Assembly (NCBI GenBank): GCA_016125495.1
Contig: WGLQ01000002.1
Location: 152,969-216,968, forward strand
Source: Hyphomicrobiales bacterium
GTDB taxonomy: Bacteria; Pseudomonadota; Alphaproteobacteria; Rhizobiales; RI-29
Length of the DNA: 64,000 bases
Direction: 5' to 3'
This document shows positions 19,439 to 27,864 of this stretch, in pieces (the first letter of the stretch is position 1; the number at the start of each line of letters is the position of its first letter). Under the pieces are notes generated by a model. That model saw only the letters and a program-made list of their open reading frames with translations. It had not been told where the DNA came from and ran no database searches. The position numbers and the translations under genes were made by a program.

Positions 19439-20194
19439 CTACTCGCGGCGAAGGATGCGGTTGACGACGAAATTCGACCAGGATCGGGAGGCGAAGCCGG
19501 CGCGCACGGTCGCGGGATCGTAGCGGTTCTCGAGCCAGTCGAGGAAAGCCGCCACCTCGCCCTCGGTCCGGGCCATGCCATCGTCGCGCTCGGCGATGTA
19601 GCGATCGAAGAAATAGTCGAGAACGCCCGTGTCGGCGGCGCGGAAATGGCCGAAACGCCAATCGAGCTGGCGCTTGGCGTCCACCGCCGGCTGTCGCTCG
19701 CGAAAGAGCGCATAGAGGACGCTCATCAGTCCGACGCGGTCAGCCCCCGATTTGCAGTGCAGAAGGATCGGGTATTCGACTTCCTCGAGCAGCGTGCGGG
19801 CTTCGAGGATCACCGACTTTTCGGGCGCGGCGCGCGATTTCAGCTGGAAATCGACGAGGCGGATACCGTGACGCTCGCAGGCCGCGCGCTCGAGGCGATA
19901 GCTGCCGCAGTCACGTTCGCCGCGCAGGTTGACGATGGTGCGCACGCCGAGCCGCGCGAGGTGAGCGATCTGATGGGGCGCGGGCTGGCTGGAGCGCCAT
20001 GCCACCGCACCGAGCCGGTGGCGGTTCGGATAGATCACCCGGAAGATGCCATGATCGACGAGCAGCATGTCGAGGTAGTCGTAGATCGGGCCGAACAGCC
20101 GCACCGCCCAGGCCGGCGAGCGGCGGGCGATTTCCTGGCGCGTGCCGGCCATCGACCGATAGAGCTGGCGGCGCTGGCGTTTTGCGATCTTCAT
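19439..20194 (-). CDS. Dual-specificity/tyrosine-type phosphatase (CX5R)
   Basis: 251 residues. The phosphatase loop is HCKSGADRVGL with Cys147 and Arg153. Before it lies GVRTIVNLRGERDCGSY, the usual early strand of this family, in which an Asp often acts as general acid. No signal peptide is evident. The gene sits on the opposite strand inside the envelope block, between the ABC exporter and the DUF374-KdtA gene, so a phospholipid, sugar-phosphate or protein substrate are all possible. The ATG before KIAKRQRRQ was chosen; an upstream frame extension to 20287 has shadow-like composition. Confidence 0.83.
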   Translation of the reverse strand: MKIAKRQRRQLYRSMAGTRQEIARRSPAWAVRLFGPIYDYLDMLLVDHGIFRVIYPNRHRLGAVAWRSSQPAPHQIAHLARLGVRTIVNLRGERDCGSYRLERAACERHGIRLVDFQLKSRAAPEKSVILEARTLLEEVEYPILLHCKSGADRVGLMSVLYALFRERQPAVDAKRQLDWRFGHFRAADTGVLDYFFDRYIAERDDGMARTEGEVAAFLDWLENRYDPATVRAGFASRSWSNFVVNRILRRE

Positions 20195-20462
20195 GGGTCG
20201 ATTCGCCCGTGCCGGCGGTGGCCGCAAGGGCGCGGCGCGATCTCCCCGGGATCGTCCACCGGCATGCGAATCTGGAATTGGTTCCAATAGATCAACGTGT
20301 TGCTCGCTTGCCGGGGCATCACCACGCCATCGCGATCACGCCTTCCAGCGTGCGATTGGCTTATCGGAGATATCCGCTATAGAAACGTACATCAATGGGG
20401 CGGTCAGTGGCGGCGCGCCAACGCGGCGCCCGGGGGGCCCGATCACATTGGAACCGGGGCAG

Positions 20463-22529
20463 ATGCCGCAAGTCGAGCCGCATGCCGCCGCCTCGTCCGA
20501 ACGCGTAGAGGCCAGTTCGTTCAGGCGGCGGCTCTATGGCTCGATCGGGATGCTGCTGGCGCAATATGCGCGGCTCGTCCACGCCAGCACCCGCCTCGTC
20601 GCCGAGCCGGCGGAATTCGAACGGTCGTACACCACCCATTTCCCCTTCGTCGCCGCCATGTGGCATGGCCAGAACCTCATGCTGCCCTACGTCAACCAGC
20701 GGGGCATGCCGGTCGACATCATCGTGGCGCGGCATGCCGATGCCGAGATCAGCGGGGCAGCGCTCGAGAGGTTCGGCTTTCGCTTGCTGCGTGGGGCGGG
20801 CGCGCGCGCTGGAAAGCGCGACAAGGGGGGGACGGAGGCGCTGCGTGCGGCGGTCCGTTCGATCCGTGCGGGGCGCACGGTCGGCTTGTCCGCAGAGGTG
20901 CCACCCGGGCCGGCGCGTCGGGCAACGCTCGGCACGGTGATGCTCGCCAAGCTTTCGGGGGCGCCGATCCGCCCGATCGCGGCGGCGACGACGCACTACG
21001 TTGCCTTCAACACCTGGAGCCGCATGACGATCAACTTGCCGTTCGGCCGGCTGGCACTCGTGATGGGCGAGCCGATCCGCGTTGCCCGGGAGGCCGACGA
21101 TGCGGAACTCGAGCGCAAGCGGTCCGAACTGCAGCAGGCGTTGGATCGCGTGACCATGCGCGCCTACGAGCTGGCCGGGGCACGAATCGAGGGTTCGTTG
21201 CCGGCCCATCTCGCGCCGGTGCCGTCGCCGGGGCTTCTGCTCAGTTCCTACCGGCGGGCGGCGGGGCTCCTTGCACCGCTCGCACCATGGCTGCTCAAAG
21301 GGCGCCTCGCACGCGGCAAGGAGGACAGCGCGCGGATCGGCGAGCGATACGGTATCGCCTCGCGCGACCGGCCCGACGGGGAACTCGTCTGGGTGCATGC
21401 CGCGAGCGTCGGGGAGATGAATGCCGTGCTGCCGGTGATGGCCGAGCTCGGGGCGCGGCGGCGGGATCTGCGTTTCCTGCTGACGACGGGGACCGTGACG
21501 TCGGCGGCGATCGCGGCGGAGCGGTTGCGGGCGGGTGACATCCACCAATATGTACCGCTCGATGCGCCGGTCTATTGTAGACGGTTCCTCGAGCATTGGC
21601 GTCCCTCACTCGCCATTCTCACCGAATCGGACGTCTGGCCGAACATGGTGCTCGAAGTCGCCCGTCGCGGCATCCCGATCGCCGTGGTCAATGGGCGTAT
21701 CTCGGCCAAGTCTTTTGCATCGTGGGTGCGCCGCAGCCGCAGCTCGCGGGCGATTTTCGGTCATATCCAGCTCGCGGTCACTCAGAACGATCGGATGGCG
21801 ATGCGCTACCTGCGGCTCGGCGCACGCGATGCGGTGGCGGTCGGCAACGTCAAGGTCGATGCGCCGGCGCCCCCGGTCGATCGACGTGCGCTCGAGGAAC
21901 TCCGGGGGGCGATCGGCGATCGGCCGGTGCTGGTCGCGGCCTCCACCCACCCGGGCGAGGAGACGCTCGTTGCGAGCGCGCACAAGCTGGCGGCAGAGCG
22001 GCTGCCCGGGCTGCTCACCATCATCGTGCCGCGCCATCCCGAGCGGGGTGGAGCGGTCGTGCGGGAGATCGCGGACCTCGGGTTGAAGGTCGCGCGGCGC
22101 TCGCATGGTGAGCTCCCCACGGGGCAAGAGGATATTTATGTGGCGGATACGCTGGGCGAACTCGGCACATTCTACGCGCTCGCGCCGGTCGCATTTCTCG
22201 GCGGCTCGCTCGTCGAGCATGGGGGGCAAAACCCGATCGAGGCGATCCGCCACGGCGCCGGAGTGCTGGTCGGTCCTCACCGGATGAATTTCCGCGACAT
22301 CTACAAGTCCCTTCTCACGGGCGGTGGCGCGCACGAGGTTACAACACCGGAGGCACTGGCGCGGGAGGCGGCCGGTCTGCTCGGCGACAAGGCCGCGCTC
22401 GAAGCGCTCGGCGCGCGCGGGCAACTGGCGCTCGCCGAGCTCGAAGGGGCGCTCGAGAGAACCGTGACACTGCTCGGCGAGCGTTTTTCGCTCTTTGCCG
22501 GCGAGGAGGAGGGTGCGCGTGCGTCTTAA
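20463..22529 (+). CDS. waaA: Fusion of DUF374 acyltransferase-like domain and Kdo transferase KdtA/WaaA
   Basis: About 688 residues in one uninterrupted frame. Residues about 20-240 form a DUF374 domain (FPFVAAMWHGQNLMLPY, then ARHADAEISG, and LSAEVPPGPARRATLG), a family related to lysophospholipid acyltransferases. Residues about 255-688 are a complete 3-deoxy-D-manno-octulosonic acid transferase: ARGKEDSARIGERYG, VWVHAASVGEMNAVLP, LTTGTVTSA, ESDVWPNMVLE and EHGGQNPIEAIRHGAGVLVGP. KdtA adds Kdo to lipid IVA. Elsewhere these are normally two adjacent genes, so the fusion is unusual. The start is uncertain: this ATG lacks a strong ribosome site and upstream TTG codons are possible. It overlaps lpxK by 11 bases. 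Confidence 0.88.
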   Translation: MPQVEPHAAASSERVEASSFRRRLYGSIGMLLAQYARLVHASTRLVAEPAEFERSYTTHFPFVAAMWHGQNLMLPYVNQRGMPVDIIVARHADAEISGAALERFGFRLLRGAGARAGKRDKGGTEALRAAVRSIRAGRTVGLSAEVPPGPARRATLGTVMLAKLSGAPIRPIAAATTHYVAFNTWSRMTINLPFGRLALVMGEPIRVAREADDAELERKRSELQQALDRVTMRAYELAGARIEGSLPAHLAPVPSPGLLLSSYRRAAGLLAPLAPWLLKGRLARGKEDSARIGERYGIASRDRPDGELVWVHAASVGEMNAVLPVMAELGARRRDLRFLLTTGTVTSAAIAAERLRAGDIHQYVPLDAPVYCRRFLEHWRPSLAILTESDVWPNMVLEVARRGIPIAVVNGRISAKSFASWVRRSRSSRAIFGHIQLAVTQNDRMAMRYLRLGARDAVAVGNVKVDAPAPPVDRRALEELRGAIGDRPVLVAASTHPGEETLVASAHKLAAERLPGLLTIIVPRHPERGGAVVREIADLGLKVARRSHGELPTGQEDIYVADTLGELGTFYALAPVAFLGGSLVEHGGQNPIEAIRHGAGVLVGPHRMNFRDIYKSLLTGGGAHEVTTPEALAREAAGLLGDKAALEALGARGQLALAELEGALERTVTLLGERFSLFAGEEEGARAS

Positions 22530-23580
22530 ATCTCCGTCTTGGTGGTATGGCGGAGAGCCCGGTGCGGTCGCCCGAGTGCTCGGACCCTTGGGGCGCGTGC
22601 ATCATCTCCTCGCGCGGCGCCGCATGCGCGCGTCGGGTGCTTTTCGGGCGCCGGTGCCGGTCATCTGCGTTGGAAATTTCACTGCCGGCGGGGCGGGCAA
22701 GACACCGGTCGCGCGGTTCATCGCGGAGGAAATCGCCGGGCTCGACGTGCAGCCGGTGTTTCTTACGAGGGGGTACCGCGGGCAGGCGCGCGGTCCGCTG
22801 CTCGTCGATCCGGCAATGCACGGAGCCGGGGAGGTCGGCGACGAAGCGCTCTTGCTCGCCGCCGACGAGCCGACGGTCGTCGCGCGCGACCGGGTGGCGG
22901 GGGCCAAGCACGCGCTCACGGTGGTGCCGCGGGCGGGTGCCATCATCATGGATGACGGTTTGCAGAACGGGGCGGTCGCAAAGTCGCTCTCGATCGCCGT
23001 CGTCGATGCCGGTGCCGGCGTCGGAAACGGTCTCGTGATGCCGGCCGGACCGCTGCGGGCCGACCTCAGCTTCCAACTCGAGCACGTTGATGCCGTCATC
23101 GTCCTTTCGACGGGGGCCGGGCGCGTCCATCGAAGCCTCGAGCAGGTGCGGGCCGAAGCGAAAGGTGCCGGGGTGCCGGTGCTCGAGGCGATGCTCGAGC
23201 CGAACGCGCCAGCACGCTTCTTATCGGGCCGCCGTGTCGTGGCGTTCGCCGGGATCGGACGTCCGGAGAAATTCTTCGAGACGCTCGAGGGGATCGGAGC
23301 CGAGATCGTCGCGCGCGTGCCGCGCGGGGATCACGAGCCGATGGGCGAGAAGGAGGCGGCTGGCCTCCTCGATCTCGCGGGGCGCCACGACGCGCTGCTG
23401 GTAACGACGCAGAAGGATCACGTCCGCTTGATGCCCGGGATCGACGCGGGCGGGGCGCTGGCGCGATTGCGCGAGCGAGCCGTCGTGGTGGCGGTCGATG
23501 TCGTCATGGCACGTGGTGACCGGCAAACGGTGGTGGACCGGCTTGCCGGCGTACTCACGGGCACGGCTGCGAGGGTCTGA
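22519..23580 (+). CDS. lpxK: Tetraacyldisaccharide 4'-kinase
   Basis: 353 residues from a GTG start; GGAGGAGGG ends a few bases upstream, inside the end of the preceding gene, so translation is coupled. The P-loop is VGNFTAGGAGKTPVA (about residues 52-66), with LTRGYRGQARGP and IIMDDGLQNGAV (the DDG motif) as expected for LpxK. It phosphorylates the 4' position of the lipid A precursor, the step just before Kdo addition by the upstream fused KdtA. Its stop abuts the stop of the TPR lipoprotein gene on the other strand. Confidence 0.95.
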   Translation: MRLKSPSWWYGGEPGAVARVLGPLGRVHHLLARRRMRASGAFRAPVPVICVGNFTAGGAGKTPVARFIAEEIAGLDVQPVFLTRGYRGQARGPLLVDPAMHGAGEVGDEALLLAADEPTVVARDRVAGAKHALTVVPRAGAIIMDDGLQNGAVAKSLSIAVVDAGAGVGNGLVMPAGPLRADLSFQLEHVDAVIVLSTGAGRVHRSLEQVRAEAKGAGVPVLEAMLEPNAPARFLSGRRVVAFAGIGRPEKFFETLEGIGAEIVARVPRGDHEPMGEKEAAGLLDLAGRHDALLVTTQKDHVRLMPGIDAGGALARLRERAVVVAVDVVMARGDRQTVVDRLAGVLTGTAARV

Positions 23581-24420
23581 TCAGGTCGGCTGGCTCGACA
23601 GGCGCACCAGTCCCTCACGCGCGGCCGGTTGCTTGGGGTCGAGCCGCAGCGCCTTGACATAGGCGTTGCGGGCCTCCTCGGGCTTTCCCATTTCCTCGGC
23701 GACGAGGCCGCGCCAGGTCCAGGCCGTCGACCGGCCGGGGTCGATATCGGTGGCTTCCTTGAAGTCGGCCTCCGCCTGGCGACGGTCGGCCCGCGCAAGG
23801 TGGCTCTGGCCACGCGCCAGATAGACGTCGGCCGCCTCGGGAGCGAGTGCGAGGGCTTGATCGAAATCGGTGATCGCCGCCTCGTGCGCCCCGCTCTGCT
23901 GGTGCAGTCGCCCGCGCGCGAAGTAGGCGAAAGGCTCCTCGGTCGATTGGTCGATGGCGTTCGAGAGATCGGCCATTGCAAGGTCGGTGCGGCCAGCCTC
24001 GAGCATCAGGCGGGCGCGGGCGACGAAGGCCTTGGTGTAGGAGGGAGCGAGGCGGATGGCGGCGGAGAAATCGGCGTGGGCGCGCTCGACGTCGTGCCTG
24101 CGGGCATGGGCGAGGCCGCGATTGTAGTGGGCCTGATGGTAGGAGGGGTCGCGGGCCAGGGCCTCACTGAAGTCGGCGATGGCGGCATCGAGGTTGCCGG
24201 ATTCGGCGAGGGCGGAGCCTCGCACATTGAGCGCATGCGCGTCGTCGGGGTTGCTGGCGACCACCTGGCTCAGGGAGGCGATGTTCGAACCTGCCGGGCT
24301 CGACGGCAGGGCCCTGGTCGAGCCGGTCAGCGCATGAGGCGCCGAGGCCGATTGGCAGCCTCCAAGGAGGGCGATGAGGAGCGCCCCGAGAACGGGCGCG
24401 GTGGTGATGCTTTTCGACAC
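23581..24420 (-). CDS. TPR-repeat lipoprotein, NlpI-like
   Basis: 279 residues from a GTG start. The N-terminus is a lipoprotein signal with lipobox LLGGC, so the mature protein should be anchored by Cys. At least six tetratricopeptide units follow (for example DAHALNVRGSALAESGNLDAA, HYNRGLAHARRHDVERA, AYFARGRLHQQSGAHEAA). TPR lipoproteins of this size act as adaptors for peptidoglycan hydrolases or pili in other bacteria; the role here is not known. The start is uncertain because the frame is open up to 24495, but the GTG places the lipobox at a normal distance. Confidence 0.82.
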   Translation of the reverse strand: MSKSITTAPVLGALLIALLGGCQSASAPHALTGSTRALPSSPAGSNIASLSQVVASNPDDAHALNVRGSALAESGNLDAAIADFSEALARDPSYHQAHYNRGLAHARRHDVERAHADFSAAIRLAPSYTKAFVARARLMLEAGRTDLAMADLSNAIDQSTEEPFAYFARGRLHQQSGAHEAAITDFDQALALAPEAADVYLARGQSHLARADRRQAEADFKEATDIDPGRSTAWTWRGLVAEEMGKPEEARNAYVKALRLDPKQPAAREGLVRLSSQPT

Positions 24421-24791
24421 GCGACGATACCCCACGCAACAACGCGGACCCCAACCGGGGCCGGACACGACTTGACGGCGACCGGGTCGCGCCAACGGAT
24501 GGCGGAGCCACGGTCGAACGGGTGTCAGTTTCGGGGATGGGAATTGCCAATCGGTAAACGCGCGTCACGAAATGGACGCCGGTTCGATCGGCGGGGTCAC
24601 CGCCAGGGCAGGGGATGCGCGACGGCGCCGGGCGGCGGGACCGGTTCGCTCGTCAAATCGCTCGAACGGCGACTCGAAAACGCATCGAGGCCGGAGCGCT
24701 CACGCGTCCGGCTCGTGGTCGTTCGACATCGATGGCTAGCCCTCGTGGGGCCCTGCGGAGCGCAGTCGCGGCCCTCGGAGGGCCGACCCCG
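24421..24791. other. Intergenic region between rpsU and the TPR lipoprotein gene
   Basis: About 370 bases, both flanking genes on the minus strand. No gene is evident; the open frames are arginine-rich shadows. Just beyond the rpsU stop lies a perfect GGCCCTC/GAGGGCC hairpin (near 24768-24783) without a T-run, possibly an rpsU transcript end. A promoter for the lipoprotein gene must be present but I could not assign one with confidence. Confidence 0.4.
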
Positions 24792-25022
24792 TCAGCGGGC
24801 GACGACCTTGGGCGCCGCCACGAGGCCCTCGCGCTGGGCGCGCTTGCGGGCGAGCTTGCGAGCGCGGCGCACCGCCTCGGCCTTCTCGCGGGCGCGCTTC
24901 TGCGACGGCTTTTCGTAGAAATTCCGAAGCTTCATCTCGCGGAAGATGCCTTCGCGCTGCATCTTCTTCTTGAGGGCGCGGAGCGCCTGATCGACGTTGT
25001 TGTCGCGAACGAGTACCTGCAC
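24792..25022 (-). CDS. rpsU: 30S ribosomal protein S21
   Basis: 76 residues, starting [25 protein letters not shown], followed by [30 protein letters not shown]: a textbook bS21 with a very basic tail typical of alphaproteobacteria. It binds the 30S platform near the 3' end of 16S rRNA and helps initiation. The gene stands alone between the TPR lipoprotein gene and purK, both on the same strand but separated by more than 200 bases on each side. Confidence 0.97.
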   Translation of the reverse strand: MQVLVRDNNVDQALRALKKKMQREGIFREMKLRNFYEKPSQKRAREKAEAVRRARKLARKRAQREGLVAAPKVVAR

Positions 25023-25244
25023 GCGTCATCCTCGCTTGGCAGTGTCATCTGGGGAGCGTGGAAACGAACAGCTTCCACTCGAGCTTGCGGTGCCTGGCAA
25101 CGACTCGACGCCGTCAGCCGCACCAGCATGCATACGCGGCCCGTTAGCTATCAGATCGCGGCGCGGGTGTCCAGGAAGTCGGCGGTGGAATGGCGACAAT
25201 ACCGCGATCCCAGGCGTCGGGCTTCCGAGCGGGCAGCGAATGCA

Positions 25245-26366
25245 TCAATCCGCATCCCCGTTCCGACGGTTCGCAAGCTCCAATCTGTTGACGTGTCCCA
25301 TCTTGCGACCCGGGCGGGCGACGGCCTTGCCATAGAGGTGAAGCCGGTTGCGCGGATCGGACGCCAGCTCGCGCCAGCGGTCCGCCTCGTGTCCGATCAG
25401 GTTCGTCATGGTGACCGGGCCGATCCGATCCGTTGCCCCGAGCGGCCAGCCGGCGATGGCGCGCACGTGGTTCTCGAACTGGCTGGTCAGCGCGGCGTCC
25501 TCGGTCCAGTGCCCCGAATTGTGGACGCGTGGGGCCAATTCATTGACGATCAGGGGGCCGAGGGGGTCGTGCGGCACGTGGAACAGCTCGACCGCGAGGG
25601 TTCCGACATAGTCGAGAGCCTCGAGCAGATCGCGCGCGATGGCGCGGGCGAGGTCGGCGGTTCCCGCATCGACCGTGGCGGGCAGGCGCGAGACACGAAG
25701 AATCTGATCGCGGTGCTCGTTCTCGGCGAGGTCGTAATTGACGATGGAACCGTCCAGCCCTCGGGTCGCGACGACCGACAGCTCGCGGGCGAAGTCGACA
25801 CGTGCTTCGAGGATCGCGGGTGCCGAGCCGATACTGTGCCATGCCGCCACGCCGATTTCCGGACGGGCGTCTTCGAGGCGGACCTGACCTTTTCCGTCGT
25901 AGCCGAAGCGGCGGGTCTTGAGGAGGGCCGGGGCGCCGATGTGGGCGAGGGCCTTGGCGATGTCGGCCTCGTGCGCAACCGGCGCGAAAGGAGCGACCCG
26001 GTGGCCGACCGAGAGAACGAGTTCGCGTTCCAGGAGGCGGTCCTGGGTGGCTTCGAGGGCGCGCCGGGAGGGGCGCAGCGGGGCGTGCAGGGCCGCGGCG
26101 TCGGCAGTCGCGAGCGGCACGTTCTCGAATTCGTAGGTGAGCACGTCGACGCTGCCTGCAAAGCGCGCGATGGCGTCGAGATCGTCGTAGTCCGCGTGGA
26201 TCCCTTGCCGCGCGACCTCGAGCGCCGGATCGTCGCCCCGGTCGCTCAGAACGTGCACGTGCAGGCCGAGGCGCGCCGCCGCGAGGGCCAACATCCGTCC
26301 GAGCTGGCCGCCGCCGAGAATTCCGATCGTTGCGCCCGGCGCGAGCGCTGCGGGTTGGTCCGCCAT
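25245..26366 (-). CDS. purK: N5-carboxyaminoimidazole ribonucleotide synthase
   Basis: 373 residues with an ATP-grasp fold. It opens with TIGILGGGQLGRMLALAA, has VDVLTYEFENVP and LKTRRFGYDGKGQ, and ends with the characteristic HLYGKAVARPGRKMGHVN. PurK converts aminoimidazole ribonucleotide, bicarbonate and ATP to N5-CAIR in purine synthesis; the product is handed to PurE. The gene lies 7 bases after the purE stop, clearly one operon. The first AlaPro-rich residues are poorly conserved, so the start could be slightly later. Confidence 0.96.
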   Translation of the reverse strand: MADQPAALAPGATIGILGGGQLGRMLALAAARLGLHVHVLSDRGDDPALEVARQGIHADYDDLDAIARFAGSVDVLTYEFENVPLATADAAALHAPLRPSRRALEATQDRLLERELVLSVGHRVAPFAPVAHEADIAKALAHIGAPALLKTRRFGYDGKGQVRLEDARPEIGVAAWHSIGSAPAILEARVDFARELSVVATRGLDGSIVNYDLAENEHRDQILRVSRLPATVDAGTADLARAIARDLLEALDYVGTLAVELFHVPHDPLGPLIVNELAPRVHNSGHWTEDAALTSQFENHVRAIAGWPLGATDRIGPVTMTNLIGHEADRWRELASDPRNRLHLYGKAVARPGRKMGHVNRLELANRRNGDAD

Positions 26367-26373
26367 GGCGGGG

Positions 26374-26865
26374 TCAGCCTACGGGTCGTTCGGCGACGGC
26401 CGCGGTCTGGGCCTCGCGAAGCCGATCGATGCGCGCGGCGAGCGAGGGATCGGCAAGGGCCAGGATCTGGGCGGCGAGCAGGCCGGCATTGCGCGCTCCC
26501 GCGTCACCGATCGCCAGCGTGCCGACGGGGATACCGGCCGGCATTTGAACGATCGAAAGTAGGCTGTCGCGACCTGAAAGGGCCTTCGAGACAATGGGCA
26601 CACCGAGAACGGGCAGGCTGGTGAGCGAGGCGGCCATGCCGGGCAGGTGCGCGGCTCCGCCGGCGCCCGCGATGATCACCTTGAGGCCCCGCTCGCGGGC
26701 GGTGCGCGCATAGCTCCACAGGCGGTCCGGCGTGCGGTGGGCCGAGACGATGCGGGTTTCGTGCGCCACCTCGAGTTCGCTCAAGGCCTCGGCGGCCAGG
26801 CGCATGGTCGGCCAGTCGGACTGGCTGCCCATGATGATGCCGACCAGTGGCTGCGATGTCGCCAT
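26374..26865 (-). CDS. purE: N5-carboxyaminoimidazole ribonucleotide mutase
   Basis: 163 residues, class I PurE. The substrate-binding motif [16 protein letters not shown] and [13 protein letters not shown] are intact, as is [23 protein letters not shown]. It rearranges N5-CAIR to CAIR. It is the first gene of the purEK pair. The chosen ATG sits directly before the conserved core ([13 protein letters not shown]); an extension to 26940 has shadow-like composition. Confidence 0.96.
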   Translation of the reverse strand: MATSQPLVGIIMGSQSDWPTMRLAAEALSELEVAHETRIVSAHRTPDRLWSYARTARERGLKVIIAGAGGAAHLPGMAASLTSLPVLGVPIVSKALSGRDSLLSIVQMPAGIPVGTLAIGDAGARNAGLLAAQILALADPSLAARIDRLREAQTAAVAERPVG

Positions 26866-26991
26866 GTTCAAAGGTTCCAGGTCCGGGGCGCGCCGCGCTC
26901 GCCGCGGCCGTTCGACATAGTCCGTGATAATATCTCGCAACCCCGGGTGGGCAAGGGGGCCGTGCCACCCGGGCCCGGCGCGCCGGAAGGC

Positions 26992-27195
26992 TCAGGCAAT
27001 GATGTCAGGAAACAACCTGTTCTCGATGACCTTGATCTCGTCCTTGAGCCGCAATTTCTGTTTCTTGAGACGGGTCAGCTGCAACTGATCGGCGTTGCGC
27101 GTCTCGAGTGCGTGAATGGCGCAGTCGAGGTCGTGATGTTGTTGGCGCATACGGGCGAGGCGTGTGCGCAGTTCGAGCTCATCCTCGCGGTTCAT
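26992..27195 (-). CDS. YdcH family protein (DUF465)
   Basis: 67 residues, almost entirely helical, with the family core LRTRLARMRQQHHDLDCAIHAL and LTRLKKQKLRLKDEIKVIENRL. YdcH-type proteins are short coiled-coil proteins of unknown function, abundant in alphaproteobacteria, often as pairs. This copy is divergent from a shorter paralogue beginning 187 bases away. The ATG was taken from the point at which the helix begins; ribosome site is weak. Confidence 0.85.
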   Translation of the reverse strand: MNREDELELRTRLARMRQQHHDLDCAIHALETRNADQLQLTRLKKQKLRLKDEIKVIENRLFPDIIA

Positions 27196-27381
27196 TCGTG
27201 ACCCATGCAACCGATCCGACAGTCGCACCAGCAACGTGCCTTCGCGATCATCGCCGTGTTCGCCCGACTTTACAACCATCGCCGATCGTCACCTTCGGCT
27301 AACCAACAGGGCCGGTCGACGAGTGGACAAAACGAGCCTTCTCTGACACTCTCACGAGGTCAACACAGAACGGAGGTAGCG

Positions 27382-27555
27382 ATGGCTGTTGGAGCCCACC
27401 TCAGCGAGCTCGCTGAGAAGCATCGGCTTCTCGACCGCAAGATCGAGGAGCTTCTGGCGAGCCCGAGCAGTGACGACATGGAGATCCAGGAGCTGAAGCG
27501 ACAAAAACTGAAGTTGAAGGACGAAATGGAGCGGCTCTCCGCCACATCGCACTGA
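27382..27555 (+). CDS. YdcH family protein (DUF465), short paralogue
   Basis: 57 residues with the same two-helix layout as its divergent neighbour: LAEKHRLLDRKIEELL and IQELKRQKLKLKDEMERL. GGAGG lies seven bases before the ATG, a strong start. Function is unknown in the family. The shared RQKLKLKDE/KKQKLRLKDE motif in both copies makes duplication likely. Confidence 0.88.
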   Translation: MAVGAHLSELAEKHRLLDRKIEELLASPSSDDMEIQELKRQKLKLKDEMERLSATSH

Positions 27556-27864
27556 CGCGACGAAGGCCGAGAAATTCGACTTGATGGTCCACCATCCTGC
27601 GCCCGGGTTCTGTTCGTATTCGTTCCGGGCGCACATGGTGCCGCGAATGTCCGGGATGGCGGCCGTAGAGCGTCGCTGGCCTGACGGATGGAATGTTGCG
27701 GTTGCGCGCGCGCGACGCAGCATCTTAGCGCGCGTTGGCGCGATCGACGGACATGGTCCGGGGGCTCGCCCTTCGCCGGTTGCCATTCCTGCCCCCCAAG
27801 GGCCGGCGGCGGATCGGAATGACAAGGGGGCCGGGTGCAAGCCCGCGCACGCCGGGCGCGGCGA
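27556..27864. other. Convergent intergenic region
   Basis: About 310 bases between the stops of the short YdcH gene and of the acyl-CoA synthetase gene. No gene is seen. A GC-repeat hairpin (CGCGCGC pairing with GCGCGCG across a loop near 27700-27735) is the most likely transcription-end structure, but no T-run accompanies it. Confidence 0.4.
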
